Shown: positions 39,601 to 50,694, counted from the stretch's first letter. The stretch is 64,000 nt of DNA from Portulaca oleracea (GCA_029582165.1 CM055870.1:42639513-42703512), one strand, 5' to 3'. The notes: a model not told the origin generated them from the sequence alone. A program made the numbers and translations.

Positions 39601-41206
39601 AGAGTATGAGCAATGTAATGATAGGTCATGCGCATTTGCGTTGTATGTTATGAGCATTGTAATGATAGATCATGAGCATTTGCCATGTAGGATATGAGCA
39701 TAGGTGTTCTGGATCATGAGCATTTATGGTTTTGAGTAATGAGCATTGTCATTATAAGTCATGAGCATTAGTCTTGTAGGTCATGAGCATTGTCATTGCA
39801 AGTCATGAGCATTGTCCATGTAGAGTATGAGCAATGTAATGATAGATCATGAGCATTTTCCATGTAGGATATGAGCAAATGTGTTTTGGATCATGAGCAT
39901 TTATGGATTTGTGAAATGAGCATTATCATTATAAGTCATGAGCATTAGTTTTGTAGGTCGTGAGCATTGTCATTATAAGTCATGAGCATTAAACTTTGTA
40001 GGTTATGAGCATTGTAATGATAGGTCATGAGCATTTTGGTCTTGTAGGTTATGAGCATTGTCCACGTAGAGTATGACCAATGTAATGATAGGTCATGAGC
40101 ATTTGCGTTGTATGTTATGAGCATTGTAATGATAGATCATGAGCATTTGCCATGTAGGATATGAGCATAGGTGTTCTGGATCATGAGCATTTATGGTTTT
40201 GAGTAATGAGCATTGTCATTATAAGTCATGAGCATTAGTCTTATAGGTCATGAGCATTGTCATCGCAAGTCATGAGCATTGTCCATGTAGAGTATGAGCA
40301 ATGTAGTGATAGATCATGAGCATTTGCCATGTAGGATATGAGCATAGGTGTTTTGGATCATGAGCATATATGGATTTGTGAAATGAGCATTATCATTATA
40401 AGTCATGAGCATTAGTTTTGTAGGTTATGAGCATTGTCATTATAAGTCATGAGCAATATAATGATAAGTCATGAGCATTGTCATTATAAGTCATGAGCAT
40501 TTTGGTTTTGTGTAATGAGCATTATCATTATAAGTCATGAGCATTAGTCTTGTAGGTCATGAGCATTGTAATTTTAAGTCATGAACATTGTCCATGTAGA
40601 GTATGAGCAATGTAATGATAGGTCATGAGCATTTGCCATGTAGGATATGTGCATAGGTGTTCTGGATCATAAGCATTTATGGATTTGTGAAATGAGCATT
40701 ATCATTATAAGTCATGAGCATTAGTTTTGTAGGTCATGAGCATTGTCATTATAAGTCATGAGCATTAAACTTTGTAGGTTATGAGCATTGTAATGATAGG
40801 TCATGAGCATTTTGGTCTTGTAGGTTATGAGCATTGTCCATGTAGAGTATGAGCAATGTAATGATAGGTCATGAGCATTTGCGTTGTATGTTATGAGCAT
40901 TGTAATGATAGATCATGAGCATTTGCCATGTAGGATATGAGCATAGGTGTTCTGGATCATGAGCATTTATGGTTTTGTGTAATGAGCATTATCATTATAA
41001 GTCATGAGCATTAGTCTTGTAGGTTATGAGCATTGTCATTGTAAGTCATGAGCATTGTCCATGTAGAGTATGAGCAATGTAATGATAGGTCATGAGCATT
41101 TGCGTTGTATGTTATGAGCATTGTAATGATAGATCATGAGCATTTGCCATGTAGGATATGAGCATTGTCATTGTAAGTCATAAGCATTGTCCATGTAGAG
41201 TATGTT
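18618..41206 (+). repeat. 22.6-kb minisatellite array, 22-bp monomer, higher-order repeats
   Basis: About 1000 tandem units, mostly 22 bp, share a conserved ATGAGCATT core and a variable 13-base tail. Tail types include GTCATTATAAGTC, AGTCTTGTAGGTC, GTAATTGCAAGTC, GTCCATGTAGAGT, TGCCATGTAGGAT and AGGTGTTCTGGATC. The types follow a fixed order, giving a higher-order unit. The marker GCGTTGTATGTTATGAGC falls at about 21909, 22685, 23462, 24239, 25009 and 25785 (spacing 770-777), and at about 33314, 34084, 34860 and 35636. Units of about 840 and 530 bp also occur. No ORF of note crosses it and no other element interrupts it. It lies entirely inside the MULE-like element. Confidence 0.97.
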
Positions 41207-41663
41207 AAACTTTGTTGGGTGGATCATCATCAGATTGCATTGTAAGTCATAAGCATTCTCGTGAATCATCATCAGATTCATCTATGTATAGTGTTTTTGC
41301 ACTCGAATATTGGGTGGATGTTTCTGCAGATTTAAAGGATCAAACACATTAAGTGTAATTGTTGATAATATGAAATCGTCCTTCAACAATGAAAATTGTT
41401 TAACGTTTACCTGTTTGATTGATGTCGTTTTTCGTTGAATTTGCTTGATCTTGATCCATAATCTAAATGCAATCGTTTTCTAGGGTTTGATTTTCGTTTT
41501 TCTGGGAATTGGATTTTCGTTTGTTTGAATGATTTCTTGCTTGATCTTTGATTTCTTGCTTTTGTTTGTTTGATTTTGATTTTCGTTTTCTAGCAATAAT
41601 CAAAACGATTTTCGTTTTTCGTTTTCGTTTGCTTTTGTTTTTCGTTTGTTTTTCTTTTTCTTT
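41207..41663 (+). other. Right subterminal region of the MULE-like element
   Basis: Non-coding. A direct duplication of ATCATCATCAGATT (about 41225 and 41265) marks the array edge, with the last broken monomers around it. The rest is pyrimidine-rich, with repeated TTTTCGTTT motifs at 41490-41650. ORFs on either strand here are translations of this simple sequence. Confidence 0.6.
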
Positions 41664-41790
41664 CAATTGGGCCGCGCCCTTCATTTCTTTTCATTGGGCC
41701 GCCGTCTTTCATATCTTTTCTTTTCATTGGGCCACGCTGAAGATAATGTGGGCCGGGCGCATGGAGCATCATGCTCCCGGGATCAGCATC
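41664..41790 (-). repeat. Right terminal inverted repeat
   Basis: Reverse complement of the left end, with matching blocks CCCGGG, GCGCCCGG, GGCCCAATGAAAAGAAAAG, ATGAAAGAC and GCGGCCCAATT in the same order. It carries a second GGCCCAATGAAAAG unit, so it is a little longer than the left copy. Confidence 0.85.
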
Positions 41791-41874
41791 TACGCGCTGC
41801 TAAACCCCTATCGCAGTTGAATCATGATGGTCATTCCTACGCCATAGGCCTTGAGCGCATTAGGGAATGTGCAT
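41791..41874 (+). pseudogene. Ty1/Copia polyprotein C-terminus, right fragment
   Basis: Immediately after the inverted repeat, the plus strand reads AAKPLSQLNHDGHSYAIGL and ends at TGA (41872-41874). This fits the segment that follows the ADP motif of Copia RNase H (consensus DPLTKPL.Q.KHDGHT.A.GIR). The ADP-like part is at 11805-11823, on the other side of the 30-kb insertion, so the fragments are two halves of one ORF. Confidence 0.82.
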
Positions 41875-43276
41875 GATTTACTTCTCTTTTGTGAACAGCT
41901 CATGAGATTGTAAATGCATTAGAGAATGCATATATTTACTTAGCTTCTTATGTTTGTATTGTTCATGAGTTGTAAATATTTTATTCATGTACTGTGGTTT
42001 AATTGAATGAAGTCTAAAAGGTTAACACATCAAAATGGGAAAGCAGATAATGTCTATCTCTATGAGACCCCATTAGTGAACTTGATGATGTTAAACTTTG
42101 TTGATTTTCGACTAAGTTCCTAATTGGATTATTAGGTCGGGACCGTGATAATAATTAACAATTAGCATGTGGTTGACATGATGATTTAGTTTCATGATCA
42201 TAGGGATATAGAGATGTCATAGTCACTTACATGGGTTAATGTTAGAGAACACTTACTGAACTGTACTTCAATGGGAGAACTTTAAGTTACGATTGCCACA
42301 AGAGTTCCCACTAGGGATGACAATGGGTCAGATTCAGGGCGGGGACTATCGTACCCCTACACAACCTGTTTAAAGTATACAACCTGTGTAAAGTATACAA
42401 CCTGTTTATTTATACCCATATGTACAAACTAATGAATTATTTTCGGGTATAACATGATCAGCCATCAAAAGAAAATATCACATGATGATTCTTATTAGAA
42501 AGAGCAAAATTTGGCAGCAGTTCATGCTAAAATAAAAGTTGTAAATACCCTAGCTACAAACCTCAACAAATTTTTAAACTTCAAAAGCATTAAAGCAACT
42601 ATAATTTTCGCTTCATTTTGAAAAATAAGAACCACAACCCTACCAGTGTGTTTCTTTTTTAAGTACACGAAGTTTAATCTGCAACACTCAACTGCACAAC
42701 ATAAACCCAAATATTAACATATAGTCGGTGCCCATTAATGAGTAAGCAACTTTATTTTTTTGCTTTTTAGGTATTCAAGTCGGATCGAATAGAGATGGGT
42801 ACCCTATTTTCTAAATTTTAATCACACATGTAGGGTCAGGGTGGGTACCCGCGAGTTCGGGTTATACTGTCATCACTAGCTCCCAATACTTGAGGAAATT
42901 TCTAATCTTAAGTTCATTACATTTCTTGCATGATCTATTGTAACTTTGGAGTGTGTCCAACGTCTCTCGTAATGGGAGATCATACATGCAGTGCCTGTGT
43001 TGCTTTGTATTATGTAGAGATTTGGAGTTGACTAAGACAACATTGTCCTTCGTTCGAGGATATAGGTATCTTACTGTCGCTCGACGTGCTTAGACTGAAA
43101 ATACTTGGCCAAGCTCAGATGGATCAATGGTTGATCATTCGTTTTCAGAGTCCAACTCGGAGGTCTAGAAACATACAAACTGAATAAGAATGACATCGGA
43201 TTACATTATCCGAATACGAGATGTTAAATGACAAGGGAATTAAGTAAATTGAACATTTGTAGGACAAGTGGGAGAT
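41875..43276 (+). other. Copia 3' non-coding region up to the polypurine tract
   Basis: A spacer between the pol stop and the LTR, interrupted by a hAT-like element at 42312-42878. It ends with AAGTGGGAGAT at 43266-43276, the usual Copia polypurine tract. No ORF of interest. Confidence 0.65.
42312..42878. mobile_element. hAT-like non-autonomous element, 567 bp
   Basis: The ends are inverted: TAGGGATGACAATGGG on the left and the reverse complement of GTTATACTGTCATCACTA on the right (TAGTGATGACAGTATAAC). Flanking 8-mers GTTCCCAC (42304-42311) and GCTCCCAA (42879-42886) agree at 6 of 8 positions, as expected for an old 8-bp hAT duplication. Interior blocks GGGTACCC and GGGCGGGGA near the ends are typical of this plant family. 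No transposase. Confidence 0.78.
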
Positions 43277-43970
43277 TATTGCGAGTGTCCCGACAATGTT
43301 CAATTTATTTGAGTTCTTTAGCCTAGTTAATATAATAATTGTATGTCTTGCTAGATATCTATATAATTAGTGATTAAATAATATGGTATATGGTCTAAAA
43401 TAATATGGTATTATTTTGGAAAGTGTTCAAAATGAATTTTTGAGAAAATTCAATTTGACACGGACTGTGTCAGGGTTGACATGCACTGTGCCACTCATCC
43501 AACAGAAAAATTGTTTTCTGCCTAGCGACATGGATTGTGTTAGGGGTAACACAGATCGTTTTGATCAAAATGCGCGTTTTTAAAAATGATGATTTTGGGA
43601 CTTTTGATGACCCCTTCCCCATAGCCACCTATTTCTATAAATAGGGGGAAGGAAACCTCATTTCACCAAATTGAGCTGTGAAGAGTCCCTCTTTTGAGAG
43701 ACTCTTTGAGGAGCCAAAAGGAGTCTTATTGAGAGATTTAGTTAGTGATTTTGGGAGTGATTTTCCCAAAGTTCTCCTTTAGGTGTTTTTGGCTATCGTA
43801 TTTAATACGATCACAAAGTTTACATACACATATTCCTGATCCCAATTTGATCATGATCGAGCCGCCTAGCAGTCGATGCTTTGATTAGTTGAATGAACTT
43901 CAGTAAAGGATCTCTACTGTGGAATCTCGGACGCCCTGTCATCAATAGTCGGAGTATTGGCGCATATATT
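43277..43970 (+). repeat. 3' LTR of the Copia element (right border approximate)
   Basis: The LTR starts TATTGCGAGTGTCCC right after the polypurine tract; the first bases should be TG and read TA. A TATAAATA box at 43636-43643 and a following leader-like stretch (GAGTCCCTC, GAGAGACTC) fit U3/R. The right border is not defined because the 5' LTR is not in the window. Confidence 0.6.
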
Positions 43971-44447
43971 CAAAGCCTCTAGTTTTGTATTTCTTGTGTT
44001 GGGTAGATTAGGGGAAATCCTAATGGTTATAATTTCTTCGGCCAATCGACCCTTAATCATGTGGCCCAGTTATACATTAGGCCTACCAATACCCAGCAAG
44101 GAGAACATATTGATTTATGTATTAATATGCCCATGGGGGAAAACCATTTCTGGAGGAAGAATAAGGGGCGATTCGTACGAAAGGTAGGAAACATGGCACT
44201 GGAAATTGTTAAAATGTTGTTCCATATATAAAGGTGATAATTCAGTCTAAAACTAAACGTTTGTACTTACATGGTTTGTGAGAATTAGGATAGATATTTT
44301 TTGTTCTTGGTGTAGATTTTTGATGTAATTGATTCATATAGAAAACGTTTGCATAAAATAATATCTTGCATAGTTTTGCTCAGTGACAAAGTGAAATACA
44401 TATAAATTTACATAAATGGTTTACTTCAGAATTCGGACGAGCAAAAA
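43971..44447. other. Non-coding spacer left of the Athila-like element
   Basis: AT-rich sequence with no recognised gene or repeat. It ends at the target-site duplication of the next element. Confidence 0.5.
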
Positions 44448-44452
44448 ATGAT

Positions 44453-45844
44453 TGACAGGCCCTAAACGTATCAAGTCTGTGTACCGCAATGTACGGGTTT
44501 GTGTAGTAATAAAATACCGTTCTCTCTCAGGGATTTGTGTTCAACTACGCATTGAACTAGTTCACTACAAAGGATGCTAGGTCGATCAAAGGTTTGTGGT
44601 AATGATTTATAAAACTAAACTAAGAAAACGGGAATTTTTAGGGTTTTAACAGATAATTAAAAGTGTTCAGGGGAGTCTACTCTACTCTAGTCAGTCAATC
44701 AATTAATCAACAACCCCGGTGTAAAGTAACAAGATAATTCAGAGTCCATAATCTTTCTAGGCCTTTTCACATCAATCTTTCGATTCGAGGTGAGTTACAA
44801 TGATTAAACTAAACATTATTTCTAACTATTTAATCTAATCAAAGATGAGAACTGGTTATAACCGACCCTAGGCAAGAATCATTATTTCTAACTATTTTCT
44901 AACATATTCAATCTTCGCTTTTCCAATTCAAGATTCAAACTTTCGTAATATTGTCAAGAATCTAATACCAAGTAAAAGGAGGTTAGCCAGATTTTACTAT
45001 GATAGATAAATTACGAAGATTAAACGAATAAAGGGATAACTTCACACCGAGACTGTATTCAAAATCAATCAAAAGACATCAAGTTTATCCCCCAAACAAA
45101 CAAATTTATCTACTCATAATGCTAGAAATAAACATCACATAAACTGAATGTAAACTGGAAAACATAGAGAAAAATAGAATTAACCGCGTGTTCAAAGTGG
45201 CAGAATCGATCTCTTCGTGTCACCTGAATTGATCTCTTTTGTATCCTTCGATCACTTACAATAATCTAAACTAATAATTTTTGAGGAATTAAACTGGAAA
45301 GAAACTATCTAAGAAACTACCTTAAAAGCTCTCTAAAATCTTTCGTCAAACTTTGATGTAAAACTTGATATCTCTCAACGGCTGGCTGACGAGTCTTTTT
45401 ATAAGACATGTTTAGGGCACAAAACACTGGCAGCGTCCCTCTGGGCGCTGGTAGCGTCTGGCACGTTAGACTCGTTCTCCGTGTCTAGGCGCTGATAGTG
45501 CTTGATTTACGTTGGCAACGCTTAAAGCTTTCTTCAGCACCTGAGATCCCTGCCAGAGGGCTGGCACCGCCCAATTTTGGGTCGGGCCTTGCGCTTGGCC
45601 CGCTGCTTCTTCTTCAATCCTTCTTCCTTTCAACTTTCTTTTGATTTTCTTTGTATTTTCTCCCTTTTTCCATCAGTCTTCCATGCTTTTGAGTGTATTT
45701 CCAATATCCCCTGCAAAATGTACCAATCTCGCAACCAAGTGAAGAAATCACAGAAATTGATATAAAACATGGAATTCCGGGTATAAAAAACATGAAATAT
45801 ATGTGATTTGAGCCCTAAAAATATAATATAAAAACCAGTTATCA
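44453..45844 (-). repeat. 3' LTR of the Athila-like element
   Basis: 1392 bp, aligned along its length with 52813-54215. On the plus strand it starts TGACAGGCCCTAAAC and ends CCAGTTATCA. It lacks a block (near 53896-53937 in the other copy) that contains a CGCTGGCAGCG motif. Confidence 0.95.
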
Positions 45845-45860
45845 AATCCCCCCATGCTTA
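45845..45860 (-). other. Polypurine tract of the Athila-like element
   Basis: The minus strand reads TAAGCATGGGGGGATT directly before the LTR start (TGATAACTGG). This is the plus-strand DNA primer position for this element. Confidence 0.75.
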
Positions 45861-48236
45861 GCTCTTGCTTGTCCCCAAGCAAGTCAGAATTAAAAACAGG
45901 AGGAAAAGGGCTCAAATTGGAAAAACGGGTTTTAGGAACAAAGAGAAGTGATAGGAGTTTTCGATAGGGTTAAAAGAACAAAATTTTAACACCCCCTCAG
46001 GCTAACCAATCAAACACATCAGTTCAACAAGCAAAAACTAAGATCAATCTGGAAGAGAACAAAATTTAGTTCAAAATTGATAGGAAGAAATTTTCGAAAC
46101 CAAAGGGAGAGAACAAGTATTTCAGATGCACAAATCCGCCAACAGTTTCAAGACTAATGCAAATATGCGCGGTTAGTTATAGACGTAAGCCAGTCAAAAG
46201 AGCAAACTTCACATTAGAAAAGAATATGAACACTCAAACACTCACATTTGAATATGTATGTGGATTTTTCTCATACACAAACCAAGAGAAACAATCTATC
46301 ATAAGCTTAGTAAGGATCTCACTCTCCACTACCGGTTTGCAATGCACAAGTGACAATCAAGAGGACTTTTCGGAGTTGTAACGAGGCTTAGGTTAGGGGA
46401 AAGGAATGGCAAAATTTAGGTATGAGGAGCTAGGAGCCATGCTTGGATCGAATTTCAATAAAGAACTTGCTCTCAATCTCACCTTCTTGCTTAATTATGC
46501 AAGGAACTCACTTTTCTCCCTCATTGATATCAAATACCTCATCTAACTTTACAACCAGGTCAAAAGCTTTTAGGACTTTAAATTGAATCTCCCTAATCCC
46601 CCTTTTCTTTTCGGAACTCTTTTTCTCTTTGTTTTCATTTTTTTATATATACTGCTTTTTTTTTGTGGTTGACCAAGGAAGTAGATAAATATGGAAATAT
46701 AGCTTTGACTTCAATATGATACATGAACAACACAACCAATCCCCGACTATACAAAAGGTGGAAAATTCAGCTTTTCCCAATTTATACTGGTGATCACAAA
46801 CACTCCCCAACTCTTCACTTTCATTCAAAACACACCAAACCAATTCTTCCCTTCAAAATAACTAACTCTCACACATCCAAGTAAGGCAAAGGATATGAAT
46901 AATTATAGGCCAAGGCTTGTATTGTCAGGGTTCAATCATAAAAGAGGGATAAACAAAGGCCAGGCGGGACAAAAGAACGATAATTATAATGTCAGGGAGG
47001 CTGTTTGGCTATGTAGTTTAACAAAATAAAAATGAATGCCTCAATCACTTTGTCACAGCGTGCAATGCAAATATGTAATCTCAAGCAAGATGCAAAGCAA
47101 GTTCTAGAGATGCAACTAATGGCGGAGTCACTCAAGAAATCAAGGAATTGATAAAAATGATCAATTCAATATTTTGCTTATGTGGACTCACGGCCAAGGG
47201 CGGAGCTAAGGTGGGTTCACGTGGGGTCATGTGACCCCTCTTCTGGAAAAGATATAACAATATTGTCATCTTTTGTACGAAAATGCACTTATATAAAATG
47301 AAAAAAATTGAAAAGTAATTTATGCACCTATATAATGCAATACATTATATATCTTACACTATATTATATATCATACACATTTTAATATTATGACTTGTGA
47401 GTTGTTCGTATTTAAATTTTAATACTAGTTTTTGAATGTTACTAATTAGATGTAAACTTCTAAATACTCATGGCTTTAAATTTGACCCCACTAAATTTAG
47501 TTTTTTAATTCGCCCTACTCACGGGTTAGGGCTCAATCAACTAAACCTAGCCCAAAGATTTGCGGCATGCATATTCATACTAACTAAGATAGTCAAAGCA
47601 GTTAAACACAACTTTCATAACTTGACACAAAATCAGAAGATTTGAAGAAAAAGAGTTTCAAAAACTTTTGAATTCTCACCCAGACTTTTCTAAGTGAAGC
47701 AAGGTAAACTGAAAGTAAGATTGGTTTACAAATCATCACTGAAGGTGTTTCAGATTTTAATCATAATCTATCCTATATTTTTTTTTTCTTGTTTTTTCTA
47801 ATTTTCGATTTTTTTGGATTTTGAATAAGGTGAATGCAAAAAAAAAAAGAAACTAAGAAAAGAAAGAGAAGAAAAATCTATATGCTTCTAACTAATGCAA
47901 TCTAGGTGAATGCAAATTTGAAAACTAAAGGGAAAACTAAGAAAAGAAAAACTAGAAACAAACAAAGAAAATCACACAACTAAAAACTCAATTAAAAGAA
48001 TACACATAGAATAAGAACAATCAAACTAAAGAAACAAACTAAAAACAAGAAAATCACACTAAAAATTGAAAAATAAGCATGAGTATTGATGAAAAAGAAA
48101 GATGAAAATTAAAGAAAAATCAGAGAAGTAAAGAAGAAATATTCACAAAGTGGTATATAACCCCTCATTGCTTAAAACACTGCGTTGCCCTTAATGCAGA
48201 AGACAATGGTGAAGAGGGTAAGAGGGGAGCAAAGGA
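45861..48236 (-). other. Long 3' untranslated region of the Athila-like element
   Basis: A/T-rich with no domain-bearing ORF. It contains purine-rich runs (47850-48120) and one hAT-like insertion (47194-47516). A long 3' UTR after the envelope-position ORF is usual for Athila elements. Confidence 0.65.
47194..47516. mobile_element. hAT-like MITE, 323 bp
   Basis: An exact 8-bp duplication ACTCACGG flanks it at 47186-47193 and 47517-47524. The ends read CCAAGGGCGGAGCTAAGG and ...AATTCGCCCT, a decayed form of the common plant hAT end GGGGCGGAGC/...GCCCC. The inside is AT-rich, 323 bp and non-coding. It lies in the 3' UTR of the Athila-like element, so it inserted later. Confidence 0.88.
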
Positions 48237-49452
48237 TCAGTCATCCTCGCTCGATATGGTAGGGTTGTTTTGGCTCGGAAGTGGTGGTGGTAAGGATCGA
48301 TCAAACATGGCCTGGTTGAGGCCGGCAAGGTTGGCAACTGACTCATCAAGACAGGTAAAACGCATGTCAAGGTCTACAGGAGGTTGTTGGGGTTGAAGGT
48401 CATGCTGTGGTTGGGGTTCAGGCTGCTGGTGGGGCTCGACATCGGGGAGAGGGGGCATCCAAAGTAGGTTTTCTTCGTTTTGAGGGGAGAGATGAGGGTG
48501 AGGCAAAGGAAACCTAACGTTGTTAGGGTAGATCCAAAGGCAGCGCTGGTCGCTATCAAACTTACACATGTTAAAATAATTGCATTGGTTTCCATCTAAA
48601 ACCATGCTACCGGAAACACGGTTAGGGGCGTTCGCGGATGGTCTAAAACCAAATTGGCGTGCTAAGTGTGTGACATATCCACCTATGGCTATCCCCTTCG
48701 TGGATGAGGTAACAAGGCGTTAAAGATGCGAACCAAACATGGCGGCAGGGTTAGCATGTGTGTCGGCATCAAGCATAGCATGCAACAAGTAAAAATCAGC
48801 TTTAGTAGCTTTGTTTGAGCTACCGGGTCTCCCAAATATGCCGCATGAGAGGATGCGGTGTGCATACCTCAGAGCGGGGTTCCTAATGAGGGAAGAAGTA
48901 GAGTTGCTAGGGTCCCAGTCATCGACACCTGTTATCCTATGAAAGAAACCCTTCCCGTCCCTGTTTATTGGAATGAGGTGTGGGTCCCTACATGTACGCT
49001 CAGGGAGGCCAAAAGCACGAGCAAAGCCAAAAACAGTCCCTAGTCACACCAAGAAGCTGAAAATGAATACAACCATCCCTCCCTTGGAGGTTCACCTCAA
49101 GAGTGCTCAAAAACTCTAAAGTAATCCCTCTAAACGTCGGTTCACCAAGCCTAGCAATATGGGTCAATTGCCCCCGGCCCAACAACCACAAAACATCGTC
49201 AAGCATACCACATTCCCTCAAGAAACCCTCACTTAAATATTTAGTAGGGATGAGAGCTCTTTTAGTAAGAGAGCCATACCTCGCTTTTATATCTCCTTCG
49301 GAATTGAACGGATTTGAGCTCCTTGAGTCACAAGACAGGGCAGCCTTTTGCTTCCCTTTCTCAGCGGCAGTGGCCTTACGCTTTTGGCCTCCTCTTCCAT
49401 CGTCATCACTCGATGGAGGTCCGGAATAGCTCGGTTTCTTTGTCCTTACCAT
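48237..49452 (-). pseudogene. Athila-type envelope-position ORF, broken
   Basis: The minus strand starts MVRTKKPSYSG with a Lys/Arg-rich N-terminus. It continues with ALIPTKYLSEGFLRECGML and GITLEFLSTLEVNL, characteristic of the Athila ORF1 / putative plant transposon protein family found in the envelope position of Athila and Calypso elements. After a frameshift near 49020 it resumes in a second frame (NPALRYAHRILSCGIFGR, KADFYLLHAMLDAD). There is a stop near 48722, then QFGFRPSANAP and a Pro/Gln-rich tail ending at 48237. The whole would be about 400 residues. I see no signal peptide or transmembrane segment. The role of this protein in plants is unknown. Confidence 0.8.
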
Positions 49453-50694
49453 CTAGAAAAAGAGTCAAAAGTCAATATAACCACCAAGATAATCACCACC
49501 ACATCAAATAAGCATGATCTCAATGTAAATTATCAAGGCTAATACTCCCCCATGCTTATTTGATGCTAAGAGTAGAAATTAAAACAATTCTAACCTACAA
49601 ACTCACCAAAAACAGAGATTAACACCACTAGATAATCATCTCACAAATCAAACCTAAATTTCTCAAATTTACTACCACATTACTCCCAAAACACACCCAA
49701 CATAACAGTTTCTAAATCTTGAAACTAGAAAGGATCAAATTCACCAAATTTCTACATGCCCTAATCAAAGTAATCAAATTCAAAAATCAAACCCTGAGCA
49801 AGAAAATTGAATCATAAACAAAGACATGGTATAATTCTAACAAATTAGTCAAGAAATTCAAGAACTAAATCAAAATGATACCATAATCACTTCGAGATTG
49901 TCAAAGAACATGAGAAAGAGATTGAGAAATTTATACCTTTGAAGTTGTGAAGAGAGAATATTGATAGAACTTGGAGGTGTTGAGTGAGAGAGTGCAAGTG
50001 AGAGGAAGAAGAAAGGGAGAAGAAGATGGTGGTGTGGGTGGTGTAGTGCGACGGCGAACAACAGGAAGGAAGAGGAGATGAGTTGAGGGAGAGGGAGTGA
50101 GGATGGCAGCGCTTGGGGTCGTCGAGGGTTTGGGGGACAAATGAGCAAAGTTGGGTTTTGAAAATAAAAGAGGGGGCCGACTAAAAATTAGAAGGCGGGC
50201 AAAAATCTTCGACAAAACCCAGAAGCGTTGCCAGCGTTTTTTTAAGCGCTGCCAGCGTTTCTCAAATTTCACGCACCTTAATTTCTCTGGAACAGGCGCT
50301 GCTAGCGTTTACCAGGCGCTGACAGCGTTTTTGTACCTGATGATAAAAATTCCATTTTCAGCCCTTTTTGCTTTGTTTTACCACTTTTCTTTGTTTCCTT
50401 CTTGCTTCCCCTACAATTTGGCATACCATAAATCCCTACAAACATCTACCAACTAAAAAATTATTAGGTTAGGGATTAAAATGTCAATAATAATCAAAAA
50501 TTCTTTTAACCTCTTCTTTTTCACTGCACACTAAAAAGGAAAAATTAGTAAATTGCAAAACAAAAAATCATCAAGAGATAAAAATTGAAAGAGATAACAA
50601 AAATAAATAAAAAGTGGGGAGGGATAAATAATAGAAAGCGATATACCTCCCCATGGTGCTTTGTTTAACGCCGTTAGCTCGACGTTATGGAACC
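49453..50694 (-). other. Non-coding gap where RT and integrase would be
   Basis: The stretch between the protease stop and the envelope-position ORF contains no RT box, RNase H or integrase motif on either strand. ORFs at 49870-50272 read as Ser/Pro/Leu-rich simple sequence. The motif AGCG[C/T]TG[C]CAGCG occurs several times near 50221-50335 and also in the LTRs. Confidence 0.75.

Larger units (their letters stand above)
11824..41790 (+). mobile_element. MULE-like element, about 30 kb, carrying an Ulp1-type gene
   Basis: The two ends form a long imperfect inverted repeat (11824-11938 and 41664-41790). Flanking Copia RNase H sequence resumes on the far side, so the whole segment is an insertion. 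Inside are an Ulp1-like cysteine protease gene (12613-18250) on the plus strand and a very large 22-bp minisatellite array. Long inverted ends plus an Ulp1 gene recall plant Mutator-like elements that carry C48 protease genes (Kaonashi-type in Arabidopsis, CUMULE in melon). I find no transposase, so it would be non-autonomous, and no clean 9-bp target duplication. Assignment to Mutator is therefore inference; the insertion itself is well supported. Confidence 0.75.

Noticed and set aside
18618..41206. CRISPR-like appearance of short repeats with variable spacers
   Set aside because: The unit is 22 bp with a 9-base core and a 13-base tail drawn from a limited set of recurring types; there are no unique spacers and no cas genes, and the context is a plant transposon.
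41463..41876. ORFs at the right end of the MULE-like element
   Set aside because: They follow pyrimidine-rich TTTTCG repeats and the inverted repeat; only the short Copia tail after 41791 is meaningful.
46157..47645. Small ORFs in the Athila-like 3' region
   Set aside because: No domain, no codon pattern, and they lie in an untranslated region or across the MITE.
49870..50272. Pro/Ser-rich minus-strand ORFs of about 100 codons
   Set aside because: Low-complexity translation in the non-coding gap between protease and the envelope-position ORF; no homology pattern seen.
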